Positions 8,017 to 15,788 of a stretch of 64,000 nt of DNA are shown here, piece after piece. The notes beneath the pieces are model-generated. The model was given only the letters and a program-made list of their open reading frames with translations, ran no database searches and was not told where the DNA came from. How positions within the stretch are numbered: the stretch's first letter is position 1; the number at the start of each line of letters is the position of its first letter. The stretch covers positions 1-64,000 of the forward strand of contig NZ_JAPDMV010000016.1 in the NCBI RefSeq assembly GCF_026319305.1, written 5' to 3'. The stretch is from Methylophaga sp. OBS4. Lineage in GTDB: Bacteria; Pseudomonadota; Gammaproteobacteria; Nitrosococcales; Methylophagaceae. A program made the translations under genes and the position numbers.

Positions 8017-8594
8017 TTTACGATGTGGGCCGATTCAATAATGGGCTCGGACTTTAATGCTTCCAGGGCCTTTGAGGCCGTCATGCCCGGCGCAATTCTG
8101 TAGAGCCCCAGTGCGGAAGGACCGTCAATGATAGTGGCATCAAGCCGTATTAATAAGGCCCGTATTTCCGCTTCGGTGGCTGTCGGCGAGAATGTGACAT
8201 TGATGATAAGTTCAGGTTTGTCAGCCCCGGATAGCTCATCACCGGCCGGTATAAAAATATCGGGTGTGGGTGATATCAAAGTCACCGTTGTCTGCACCAG
8301 CAGTAACAATGAAGCGGCGATGGCGGCATAGCGCCAGGTTTTAACATTGGTTTTGACTGCTTTGTGGTGTTTGAGGTGATGCTGCAGTCGTTGCAGCCCC
8401 ATTTCACCGGGGCTGTTTTCTTTTTGTGGCTGTCCCTTGATGTTTTGTTGCAGCTGTTGCAGGAAAAGGATTTCATCTGCCAGTTCCGGCTTTGCAGCCA
8501 GGGCCTGTTTAACCTGCAATTTCTCTGCAGCGCTCAGCGTACCATTGACGTAAAAAGGCAGCAGTAATTCTATTTCGGCAGTTTTATCGCTCAT
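8013..8594 (-). CDS. Single-pass anti-sigma factor with protease-propeptide-like periplasmic domain
   Basis: 193 residues. The N-terminal region (about 8-45, LLPFYVNGTLSAAEK) matches the anti-sigma domain of ECF antisigma factors but lacks the HxxxCxxC zinc motif. One membrane span lies at about 86-107. The periplasmic part (about 128-193) has a beta-alpha-beta-beta-alpha-beta pattern, with segments ELIINVTFS, ATEAEIRALL and GPSALGLYRI, like the I9/propeptide fold of subtilases. It overlaps the sigma gene by 11 bp and the protease by 4 bp. GGAGGAG precedes the ATG by 9 nt. Inference: it sequesters the sigma factor and may bind or be cut by the neighbouring protease. Confidence 0.85.
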   Translation of the reverse strand: MSDKTAEIELLLPFYVNGTLSAAEKLQVKQALAAKPELADEILFLQQLQQNIKGQPQKENSPGEMGLQRLQHHLKHHKAVKTNVKTWRYAAIAASLLLLVQTTVTLISPTPDIFIPAGDELSGADKPELIINVTFSPTATEAEIRALLIRLDATIIDGPSALGLYRIAPGMTASKALEALKSEPIIESAHIVK

Positions 8595-9141
8595 GGCTGT
8601 TTACTCCTCCCAGTAGCCGCTGCAGGCATTTTTTCATCGCCTGTCTGGCATGAAACATTCTGGTTTTGACGGTGTTTTCCGGACATTGAACAATTTGTGC
8701 TATTTCCCGGTAGGACATGTCTTCAAAGAAGGTTAATTCCATCACTGCCCGATGATCGGGCTTGAGGGTGCCGATACAGTGATGAACCTGTTCTGACTCT
8801 TCTGCCTGAATAAGGCAGGAGATGGAGGCCGGTGAGTCATCTTCCAGAGTGGTTAAGGTTTCGTCCGATAAACTTTCCGGCCGCGTTTTTCTCATGCGGT
8901 CGACGGTTTTGAAATAGGCAATGCTGAACAGCCAGGTCGACACTTTTGCGCGTTTTTCAAACCGGGCGGCTTTCTGCCAGACCTCCATAAACACTTCGTT
9001 AACGATATCTGCCGCTTCAAACGCATCGGGCAGTTTTGCTTTGATAAAACGAAACAGGCGCGATTCGTAGCGAAGATAAAATTGGGCCAGGGCTTGTTCA
9101 TCACCTGCTGCTATCAGGTCAATCATGTGGCTGTCTTCCAT
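8584..9141 (-). CDS. ECF-type RNA polymerase sigma factor
   Basis: 185 residues from the ATG at 9141, which has AGGAG 8 nt upstream; an ATG at 9168 is also open but has a poorer site. Region 2 includes LYRYESRLFRFIKAKL-like and FxTVDRMRK segments; region 4 (about 130-175) has MELTFFEDMSYREIAQIV and NTVKTRMFHARQAMKK, the helix-turn-helix for the -35 element. Length is typical of ECF (RpoE-like) factors. It is followed by its presumed anti-sigma factor, overlapping 11 bp. Likely targets are its own operon and the surface genes around it; no promoter consensus could be derived by eye. Confidence 0.92.
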   Translation of the reverse strand: MEDSHMIDLIAAGDEQALAQFYLRYESRLFRFIKAKLPDAFEAADIVNEVFMEVWQKAARFEKRAKVSTWLFSIAYFKTVDRMRKTRPESLSDETLTTLEDDSPASISCLIQAEESEQVHHCIGTLKPDHRAVMELTFFEDMSYREIAQIVQCPENTVKTRMFHARQAMKKCLQRLLGGVNSHER

Positions 9142-9213
9142 CGCATCAGCTCCTGATTTATGAGTCATATGCGCTGTGTCCTGACGAAAAAATGACTACA
9201 GCGATACAGCTCT

Positions 9214-10407
9214 TTATGGCGTATTAACACGCTGCAGCGAAGAGACGGCGATAATATTTCCTGCGTTATCAAAGGCTTTAACCTGCCAGACGTAGGAGGT
9301 GCCGGCTTCCAGCCAGTTCATCGACATGGCGGACAAGTTCAAGCTTGATTCTGATGCGGGAACAAGTTTTCCGGTGAGCGGTTTGTCCTCACCGATGAGG
9401 AATAACTCCACCTGATAGGCGTGGGCTTTTTGAACAGTCGTCCAGGAAAATACCGTCTCGGTACTGAGCATAGCGTCCTGGGCGGGTGTAAACGTCTGGA
9501 GTGGCAAAGGGGCGATTACGTGTCCGGTTTCTTCTTTGATGACAAAATAACGCAGAATGGGTACCTCAAATTCTTCTGTTGTTTGTTGAACAGAGAAAGC
9601 CAGTAGATAGAGCCCGTTCAGATCCGTGGGTAACTTGGGACTGACCACCCGCGTCCGTCCTTGCCCTGAACTGACAAGACTCTGGCGAATAACCTTGAGA
9701 ATACGGCCGCTGCCCGCGCCGAGACTGACTGTGGGATCAATGATCCGCCATTCGCCCTGCAGCACGCCGCTACTGGAAAAGGAAATATCTGCAACGGCAC
9801 GGATATCTTCATTAAGTGCAACAATATTGGAGCGTGAATAGTCTTCAAAGGCCAAATCGATACGTTTGATGGTGAGTGCCTGGGCATTATCGCTGCCGGC
9901 ATAAACAGCCAGGCTTCCCGAACCACTGGTTTGGGTATCACTGAAGGTTCTGACCAGTTGAACACTGCCGGCGGGGCTTTCGGCTATTCTCCGTAATTGG
10001 GCGGTATTGAGGGTGATAGATTCGGTCAATGAGACGGTGCTTGTTTCACCGGAAAGCAACACGGAAGTGGTTGACAAGCTGCCACCCAAGGAAGCTATGG
10101 GCGAGCCATTAACCAGTAATGACGCAGAGGGAGAACTTACCAGCCTGGTAAAGGGCCCCGGCCCGGTGCTGTCGGTCTCTGTTCTGTTCACCCGCCAGGT
10201 GACACTGAATGAATACGTATTGTTCAGTGGCGCGGTGATGGCCGAAGGGTTACTGGTGACGGAATTAACATCCGCCCGGGCCGTTGTCAGGGCCAGTTGA
10301 TTAAGCATCAGAGAGAGACTAACGACGACCAGAAAATGGCGCAGTAACCCGTAAAACTGCAAATAGTTGGTATTTGTCTTCATTTGTTGTCTGTGCTGAA
10401 TTTCCAT
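9214..10407 (-). CDS. Exported protein with C-terminal FN3-like domain, function unknown
   Basis: About 397 residues from the ATG at 10407, which has GGAGAG 7 nt upstream; the upstream ATG (10437) and the next one (10383) lack a site. A long n-region precedes a signal core, cleaved near TARA-DVNS. The mature protein is Ser/Thr-rich and beta-predicted; its last 85 residues (AYQVELFL ... YVWQVKAFDNAGN) resemble a fibronectin type III fold. Its start overlaps the 3' end of the outer-membrane barrel gene by about 90 bp, so coupled translation is likely. The sigma gene follows after about 70 bp. A periplasmic or surface adaptor role is inferred only from context. Confidence 0.75.
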   Translation of the reverse strand: MEIQHRQQMKTNTNYLQFYGLLRHFLVVVSLSLMLNQLALTTARADVNSVTSNPSAITAPLNNTYSFSVTWRVNRTETDSTGPGPFTRLVSSPSASLLVNGSPIASLGGSLSTTSVLLSGETSTVSLTESITLNTAQLRRIAESPAGSVQLVRTFSDTQTSGSGSLAVYAGSDNAQALTIKRIDLAFEDYSRSNIVALNEDIRAVADISFSSSGVLQGEWRIIDPTVSLGAGSGRILKVIRQSLVSSGQGRTRVVSPKLPTDLNGLYLLAFSVQQTTEEFEVPILRYFVIKEETGHVIAPLPLQTFTPAQDAMLSTETVFSWTTVQKAHAYQVELFLIGEDKPLTGKLVPASESSLNLSAMSMNWLEAGTSYVWQVKAFDNAGNIIAVSSLQRVNTP

Positions 10408-12376
10408 GATTTCTCTCCATCGCCCCTCGAATTGCAACAGCTATTCCCGGATTATTCTGTGAAGCTGTTATAAACGTCCACCCGATTTCTGCATTAATGA
10501 GCTGTCTATCAGGTGAGTCGTTATCACCGCCAGCAAGGTTCAAATTATAGTTAAATCCCAGATCTAATTTGTTCGGAATAAGCAGCGATAGCAGGCCAAA
10601 GTTCAAATTGGTTGTATAGGTGGTCTCGTTTTGAGTTTGACTTTCAAAAACACCATATTGCAAATCGGTGTTAACCGACAGCCGTGAAGAGGGACGCCAG
10701 CCGGCGCCAACGCTGCTGAAACGGCTGATGGTATCGCCGGAAACCCCGGCATGATCATCAAAGTCAGCGTAGGTATGAGAAGCTGACCAGAACCAGTTTT
10801 CGTAATTAGAACCGCCACCGAAGGTGGTCGAGCTAGCGGCATTGTCTGTGTCGAATCCCTGATAATTATCCGGTGTATCGGCTCTATCCAGTCTGGCGAT
10901 AAAACCGGAAAGCTGAAGATAAGGAGATCCTAACCAGGATAGCTTGCCTTGTTGTGGATCAAAGGCATAACTTCCGCTCCAGGAAGCATTGCGCAGACGA
11001 TCCGTCGGCAGGCCTTCAAGATCCTCTACATTGTTTGTTTCATGGCTGTATTGCAGGTTTGCCGAAAATTTATTCCAGTAAAAATTGCTGTAGGCGGATG
11101 TCATATCTCTATCAGCGGCCATGCCCGGATTCGCCAAACTGGCAAAGAAGGTATCAACCTTTTGATAGGCGATGCCCAGCATCAGATCCGCCGGTTGACT
11201 GTTGAAGCTCAGGTTTTCAAAAGGGCGGGTTTCCAGTAAAAAGTTTAAGGCATTGCTTTTGTCTTCTTCGGTCAATCCCGCCTTTCCATCAGCGTCAAAG
11301 CTTGCCCGTGCATATTCCCCCATCATTCGGAGCTTGCCGCCAAAAAAGCCTTTATCCAGCCCCAGCGACCAGCCAGAACCTTCACTTTCCACATCAGTGC
11401 CGCTGATACCTGTGCCGGCATTTGAGCCCTGTCCTTCGTAGTAGAGACTGGTCAGCTTCAGGGCCTGGGCATCACTGGCAAAAGGTTTAATGCTGGCGGA
11501 AAATCCGTCAAGTCGATTATTGTTATCCGACACACCGGTGAAATGACTATTACCCACAACGGAATCCGGCCTGAAAGCAAAAACCCGGGTTGAAACACGG
11601 TTGTTGACATCGGCCAGCTTCAAAGAGATACCGCGCCGCTGCTGGGCAGAAAAGAGCTGTGAATTCAGGCCAAGACTGTGATGGCCCATATTAAAGCCAC
11701 TGTTTAGCAACGCGCCGCTATGTTTAGCGGCAATCTGGTATTCGCCGATATCAATACTTTCACCGGTCAGGCTCAGGCCTTTTTCAGATTGCAGGAAATA
11801 GTTTGTCTGCGCGTTCACCTGCCAGTTATTACCACTGAATTGCGCACTGGTATTACCGGCGCCGGATAAGATGGTGTGGCGCGGCGCGGCACCGATATTG
11901 GACTGCGCAAAACGCTGGCTCAACTCTACGGAATTGCTGGAACTGAAGGAGCTGGAACGAAGCCACTGTTCGGCAGCAAGGCGCTGCTGCTCGGTCATCG
12001 CCTGTGCTGGTTCTGTTTCCGACCGGTGTTGTTGACCATCAATATTCAGCTGCCATTGCGCTTTTTCTTCCACACGACCGTCAGCCTGGAGAATAACTAA
12101 TCTGACGAGGTGAAGGCCCGGCGCGAGGGGTTCGACAGGCGTATAGGTAAAATTGCTGCCTTCAAAGTCCAGGCCTGCGGTGATATCAATGCCATCAAGC
12201 TCCACCGCCAGTCTGGTCAAGACGCTAATATCCAGATCTTCAGGCAGGTCGATAATAAATAGTTTGGATGAGGTGTCGCCGGTAATCAGTTCGGGCTGCC
12301 AGTCTTGAGCATTGGCGGCATGAGCAATGAACATCATCAACACGACTGCGCAGAGTTTGGAGGTATGAATTTTCAT
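10319..12376 (-). CDS. Outer-membrane beta-barrel protein with N-terminal Ig-like domain
   Basis: 685 residues. A signal peptide (about 1-23, ending ANA) precedes a roughly 90-residue beta domain with an APGLHLVRL strand typical of bacterial Ig-like folds. A linker follows and then, from about 160, many alternating amphipathic strands rich in Tyr, Ser, Asn and Gly, e.g. LDLGFNYNLNLAGG and YQLFAVLRVT at the C-terminus. This is the look of a 16- to 20-strand outer-membrane barrel. No close family is recognised. It heads the operon that continues into the FN3-like protein, sigma, anti-sigma and protease. Confidence 0.8.
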   Translation of the reverse strand: MKIHTSKLCAVVLMMFIAHAANAQDWQPELITGDTSSKLFIIDLPEDLDISVLTRLAVELDGIDITAGLDFEGSNFTYTPVEPLAPGLHLVRLVILQADGRVEEKAQWQLNIDGQQHRSETEPAQAMTEQQRLAAEQWLRSSSFSSSNSVELSQRFAQSNIGAAPRHTILSGAGNTSAQFSGNNWQVNAQTNYFLQSEKGLSLTGESIDIGEYQIAAKHSGALLNSGFNMGHHSLGLNSQLFSAQQRRGISLKLADVNNRVSTRVFAFRPDSVVGNSHFTGVSDNNNRLDGFSASIKPFASDAQALKLTSLYYEGQGSNAGTGISGTDVESEGSGWSLGLDKGFFGGKLRMMGEYARASFDADGKAGLTEEDKSNALNFLLETRPFENLSFNSQPADLMLGIAYQKVDTFFASLANPGMAADRDMTSAYSNFYWNKFSANLQYSHETNNVEDLEGLPTDRLRNASWSGSYAFDPQQGKLSWLGSPYLQLSGFIARLDRADTPDNYQGFDTDNAASSTTFGGGSNYENWFWSASHTYADFDDHAGVSGDTISRFSSVGAGWRPSSRLSVNTDLQYGVFESQTQNETTYTTNLNFGLLSLLIPNKLDLGFNYNLNLAGGDNDSPDRQLINAEIGWTFITASQNNPGIAVAIRGAMERNHGNSAQTTNEDKYQLFAVLRVTAPFSGRR

Positions 12377-12392
12377 ATTCTGTACCCGTGCA

Positions 12393-12426
12393 TAACAAAA
12401 GGCAGAGCACCCTTAGGGTGCCCTGC
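12393..12426 (-). terminator. Rho-independent terminator of the 12485-13867 gene
   Basis: GCAGaGCACCC (12402-12412) pairs with GGGTGCcCTGC (12416-12426) around a 3-nt loop with one mismatch. On the minus strand the stem is followed by CCTTTTGTT. It separates the upstream secreted-protein gene from the barrel-gene operon. Confidence 0.75.
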
Positions 12427-12484
12427 TGATGAGAAAGCTATTAGTGTTTGAGGAAATATCAACATGCTGTCCTTGCACGTGCAT

Positions 12485-13867
12485 TCACTGCGGAATAGCT
12501 CTTAATTGCAGTTGCGCTTCTGGTTCATCCTCGACCGGTTGAATCCTTGTTGGAGAAGGGGCCGGGTCAGGTTTGACAGGTGCCTGAATTTTCTTTAATT
12601 CGGGTTTGATTGCTGCCGGTATCACCCTGCTTGGGGAAGGACTAACCGGGTCAGTATTACCGTTTTGGTGCTGGAACCCGCCCACTTCACCTGGTGAATG
12701 AAACTGTACTTGTGGCTCACAACGGTGCTTGAAAATGGCGGTGTCATAATCTTGCCATTGGCTCCACTCACCTTCATTGGGTTTAACACGTGCCATAATT
12801 TTCATGTTGTGATTCCAAACTTTATTATTTGAAATCGCCATGTAGGAATATTTGTCCTGACTTAGCATCGCATTCAACGGGAAAGTAAAGTTGATATGTT
12901 TACTGTACTGGGAATTAACAGGAATGCTGCTAAATTCGTAATAGGTACCATAATCGGCGTAAGTGTTGCTGACGGGCACGACTTTAAGATCCAAGAGCGC
13001 GGTATCGTTGCCGCTGAATTGCAGATTAATCTGGATTACTGGACTCTCTTTTGGGATGCATTGACCGTAGTGATGCGGGATATTGGGCTGAAAGTCTGCT
13101 TTATCCAATTTCATGGGTAAATTGTTATTGATTTGGTTGGGCATATTGTTCGCCAACTGAGCATTTAAAGTGCCGCTAAGTTTTAATTCCGGATCACCTT
13201 CATATTTAACGACCAGGTAAACCGTTGTGCTGGCAAAACCGGCTTTGCTTGTGTTGGAACCTTTAAGCCTGCACCAGCCAGCCATGGAAACCTTCCTCTC
13301 GACACCGATGTCTTGATCGTTTTGGTAGAAAGAAAGTTTGGTGCCGCCTTGATTGATATGTTGCTGCAACTTTTTGTTGAGTTCTTCCATGGGGTTGAAC
13401 CTGACAGCAGGATGGCCTTGTTTGATTTGAGCAAGCGGCACTTTGAAGGATTCGAAGTTGCCGGCCTCAGAGATTAATCTGCTTTTGCCTTTCCCATAAG
13501 TGGTCGTAGGACCATAAGTCGCGCTATAAAGCGCCTGGGGTGACTGAATGCTGTCAATAAACAAGGAAACGGGGCCAAAGTAGGCTTTGGCTGTGTCATA
13601 TTGAATATCATTGTCTTCTATACAACTGACATGGCCGGCCAGGTTGATTTCAATCTCAGTTTGTTGGGGTTGGATCTGAATCGCATCAATATGCTTATTG
13701 GCGGATACATTTTTTAAGATGACCTGATGATAATTGATGCCATCGATTCCGAGAGATACAGACTTAACATATTCAGATGTTTGATTGGCAAGTGTCTGAG
13801 CGGAAATAAGCAGTGAAAAGCCTATCCCCAGAAAGGTGTGTAGAAATGCTTTTTTCTGGATGTCCAT
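12485..13867 (-). CDS. Exported protein with Pro-rich tail, function unknown
   Basis: 460 residues from the ATG at 13867, with GGAGA 8 to 9 nt upstream; longer forms start within or before that site. A signal peptide (about 1-28, ending TLA) is followed by a largely beta-predicted body with few Cys (CIED, AGWCR, GQCIP, HRCEP), which could form two disulfides. The last 70 residues are rich in Pro, Lys, Gln and Glu, like a spacer or wall-spanning tail. No family is recognised. It is transcribed toward the barrel-gene operon but has its own terminator, so it is a separate unit. Confidence 0.75.
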   Translation of the reverse strand: MDIQKKAFLHTFLGIGFSLLISAQTLANQTSEYVKSVSLGIDGINYHQVILKNVSANKHIDAIQIQPQQTEIEINLAGHVSCIEDNDIQYDTAKAYFGPVSLFIDSIQSPQALYSATYGPTTTYGKGKSRLISEAGNFESFKVPLAQIKQGHPAVRFNPMEELNKKLQQHINQGGTKLSFYQNDQDIGVERKVSMAGWCRLKGSNTSKAGFASTTVYLVVKYEGDPELKLSGTLNAQLANNMPNQINNNLPMKLDKADFQPNIPHHYGQCIPKESPVIQINLQFSGNDTALLDLKVVPVSNTYADYGTYYEFSSIPVNSQYSKHINFTFPLNAMLSQDKYSYMAISNNKVWNHNMKIMARVKPNEGEWSQWQDYDTAIFKHRCEPQVQFHSPGEVGGFQHQNGNTDPVSPSPSRVIPAAIKPELKKIQAPVKPDPAPSPTRIQPVEDEPEAQLQLRAIPQ

Positions 13868-13948
13868 TTTTAAAGTCTCCATATTACGGTTATGAGTTAA
13901 CAAAAGTGGTTCAACTCGTAAGTCGTACTCAGTCCAGGCCGGGTTCAA

Positions 13949-14224
13949 AAAATTTCATATTCTAAATAACGAAGGTGAACGATAACCGGGAGGACTTGCC
14001 AGTTAGTTAACTATAGTTATGCACTTCTTAATTAAAAGCAAGATATTGATCTGTATGTTTTTTTAACCAGCAACCGATGATGAATTTTGGGAGGGGGGCT
14101 TTTCAGATTCAGAAAAATCCTGATTCATAGGGAGAAAAATACGCTATTGCGTGTTGCAGCCATTCACTATCATATGAACCGTAACAGCAAAATAGTTTTT
14201 CTCACGACAATTGGAGATGGCATC
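13949..14224. other. Intergenic region upstream of pqqA
   Basis: AT-rich region between divergent genes. It includes the likely promoter for pqqA and that for the minus-strand gene at 13867; no clear -35/-10 pair was fixed by eye. Confidence 0.3.
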
Positions 14225-14296
14225 ATGTGGACTAAACCAGAATACTCAGATATGCGTTTTGGCTTTGAAGTAACTATGTATATCTGCAACCGTTAA
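14225..14296 (+). CDS. pqqA: PqqA, PQQ precursor peptide (orphan copy)
   Basis: A 23-residue peptide, [10 protein letters not shown] then [13 protein letters not shown]. This is the PqqA pattern (MWxKPxxxDxRxGxEVTxYxxNR) with the conserved Glu15 and Tyr19 that PqqE cross-links to begin pyrroloquinoline quinone synthesis. GGAGA lies 8 nt before the ATG. A strong terminator follows 22 bp later, and pqqB-E are not in the window, so this is a single-gene unit whose processing enzymes must lie elsewhere. Cys21 is uncommon near the end. PQQ serves methanol and other quinoprotein dehydrogenases, which supports a methylotroph host. Confidence 0.9.
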   Translation: MWTKPEYSDMRFGFEVTMYICNR

Positions 14297-14318
14297 TACA
14301 TAGCAAAGCCTTAACCAC

Positions 14319-14351
14319 AAAAAAGCCCGGTCATCATGCCGGGCTTTTTTT
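14319..14351. terminator. Bidirectional rho-independent terminator
   Basis: AAAAAAGCCCGG (14319-14330) pairs perfectly with CCGGGCTTTTTT (14339-14350). Because of its A- and T-tracts it can serve pqqA on the plus strand and the convergent small membrane gene on the minus strand. Confidence 0.92.
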
Positions 14352-14382
14352 ATGTCTGTGATTCCGCTTTGAAATAAGTTGC

Positions 14383-14586
14383 TTATTTTTGGGTCATTTT
14401 CAGATAAAACAGACCGAAAATCAGAAAAAAGAGGCTGGCGATAAAAAGCCGGAACCCCAGAACCGGATCTGCATGGGCGTAAACCATTAGATAAATAAAG
14501 CCGCCCAGGAACACGATGCCGATGGCAATAAAGCTGAGACTCAGGATTAGTCCGATTTTCCGGGGTAATTTTGTATTAACAGCCAT
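14383..14586 (-). CDS. Small two-span membrane protein, unknown
   Basis: 67 residues. Two hydrophobic segments (about 10-35 and 42-62) are separated by a short loop with HADP; the tail is KMTQK. AGGA lies 7 nt before the ATG. It converges on pqqA and shares its terminator. No family is recognised. Confidence 0.75.
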   Translation of the reverse strand: MAVNTKLPRKIGLILSLSFIAIGIVFLGGFIYLMVYAHADPVLGFRLFIASLFFLIFGLFYLKMTQK

Positions 14587-14999
14587 TATTTATTCCTGAA
14601 TATCAGCCCTATTTAAAACTGGTTATATTGTGAAGGGTAGCCTCTGCTTTGTGAACTAATAGCGAAGATCGGTTACCCCGCCCATTTGAGGCCGTGCTTT
14701 AAAGTCTGAATTTTTTGTACAGGGTGAGCCCGACGAGGGATAAGGTTGGGGTGTTTTTCTACCTGAAATTTAAAACAGGCAGAAAATATAATGTGGTTCA
14801 GTTCACATTTTTCCGATGATCAGGTTTAATAGAAGCCAAAGCTGGCGGCCCAGCTATTTAATTGCTAAGCCGCCGGACTGAAGATCAGAAAAAATGATAT
14901 CGCTTATAAAAGGTTAGCCATATCGATATCAGCAGTATAAACAAGTTGACAGACGTTTTAATGATGGTGCTGTAAATGGTTGTTAACAAATAACAAAAG
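14587..14999. other. Intergenic region with no gene seen
   Basis: AT-rich, about 410 bases, between the minus-strand small membrane gene and the promoter at 15000. A second weak -35-like TTGACA is at 14945-14950. Nothing else is supported. Confidence 0.4.
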
Positions 15000-15028
15000 T
15001 TGACTTGCTTTAAATAAAATCTGATACT
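15000..15028 (+). promoter_or_regulatory. Sigma-70-type promoter for the peptide/OmpA/TolC unit
   Basis: TTGACT (15000-15005) and GATACT (15023-15028) are separated by exactly 17 bp. Predicted transcription would begin near 15035, about 48 nt before the peptide ORF and 190 nt before the OmpA lipoprotein. Confidence 0.55.
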
Positions 15029-15082
15029 TCGGGGTAAAGTTTTTTATCACGCAAGTGAGCCGGCTTTCAGGAAGATTTTTAA

Positions 15083-15175
15083 ATGAAGGATTTGATGCAC
15101 CATGCAGCCCCCATGCTGGCTCTGTCCCCAAACTCCGCCCCGGCTGTTCCAGGCCTTGCAGCAAGCGGAGTGTAG
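15083..15175 (+). CDS. Possible 30-residue peptide gene upstream of OmpA/TolC
   Basis: ATG at 15083 is preceded by AGGAAG at 8 nt and opens a 30-codon frame to TAG. The peptide begins MKDLMHHAAPMLALSPNSAP and ends AASGV; it is rich in Ala and Pro, with no Cys. It lies directly downstream of a good promoter and 51 bp before the OmpA lipoprotein. It could be a small secreted or regulatory peptide, a leader peptide, or a chance frame. Confidence 0.4.
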   Translation: MKDLMHHAAPMLALSPNSAPAVPGLAASGV

Positions 15176-15226
15176 CTCTATGTGTTTGTTTGTACTCAAA
15201 CTGTTCCTACAAGGAGAGGCATCAGG

Positions 15227-15772
15227 ATGAACCGTTTATGCCGTTTATATCTGCCACTCATCGTGGCTTTTTTTGTGACGGGTTGTAGCTCTATTCACAA
15301 CAGTATTGGCCCGGACAGAGCCGAGTCAGAGTTGCGTGATTCAGTAGAGGCACCTGTAGAATTGGCGGGTGGCGAATCGCCATTTTGCGCCAAGCCGGAA
15401 ATGGAAATACCGGTAACGCCCGAACTGGTACGGGCACCGGAGCCTTTCAAGGTCAATTTGTATTTCTTGCTGGATAAAGTTGAGTTCACGCCGGAGTCAC
15501 AAGTTGAATCGAAGAAAGTCTACAAGGAAATCATCGACCGTGACTTCAGTGAGATTATTATAGTTGGACATACTGATACGGCTGCCTCAAATGCCTATAA
15601 TGATGCGCTCTCGCAGCGACGTGCCGAGCGCGTTCAACAGGATCTGATCAATATGGGTGTGCCGCGTGATGTGATCAGGATTTCTTCCGAGGGCGAATAC
15701 CGGCTGCTTATCGCCACACCTGATGAAACGGTAGAAGTAAGAAATCGTCGCGTCGAAATAAACGCGCGCTGA
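15227..15772 (+). CDS. OmpA-family peptidoglycan-binding lipoprotein
   Basis: 181 residues from the ATG at 15227, with AAGGAGA 9 nt upstream. The signal peptide ends in a lipobox, VTGC, lipidated at Cys20. The C-terminal half (about 75-181) is an OmpA domain: VEFTPES, IIIVGHTDTAAS, YNDALSQRRAERVQQDL, and final RNRRVEI, with the Asp and Arg that hold diaminopimelate. It lies 16 bp before the TolC-like gene, a pair common in type I secretion loci, where the OmpA protein anchors the outer-membrane channel. Confidence 0.9.
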   Translation: MNRLCRLYLPLIVAFFVTGCSSIHNSIGPDRAESELRDSVEAPVELAGGESPFCAKPEMEIPVTPELVRAPEPFKVNLYFLLDKVEFTPESQVESKKVYKEIIDRDFSEIIIVGHTDTAASNAYNDALSQRRAERVQQDLINMGVPRDVIRISSEGEYRLLIATPDETVEVRNRRVEINAR

Positions 15773-15788
15773 CAGACGGAGTTTAGTG

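Noticed and set aside
14945-14970. A second promoter-like TTGACA before the peptide/OmpA unit
   Set aside because: The -10 candidate needs a 19-bp spacer and fits poorly next to the 17-bp promoter at 15000.
15030-15080. Possible c-di-GMP riboswitch in the OmpA leader (ACGCAAGTGAGCC)
   Set aside because: The conserved GEMM core (ACGCA...GGGCAAACC, then GGGACGCAAAGCC) is not there.
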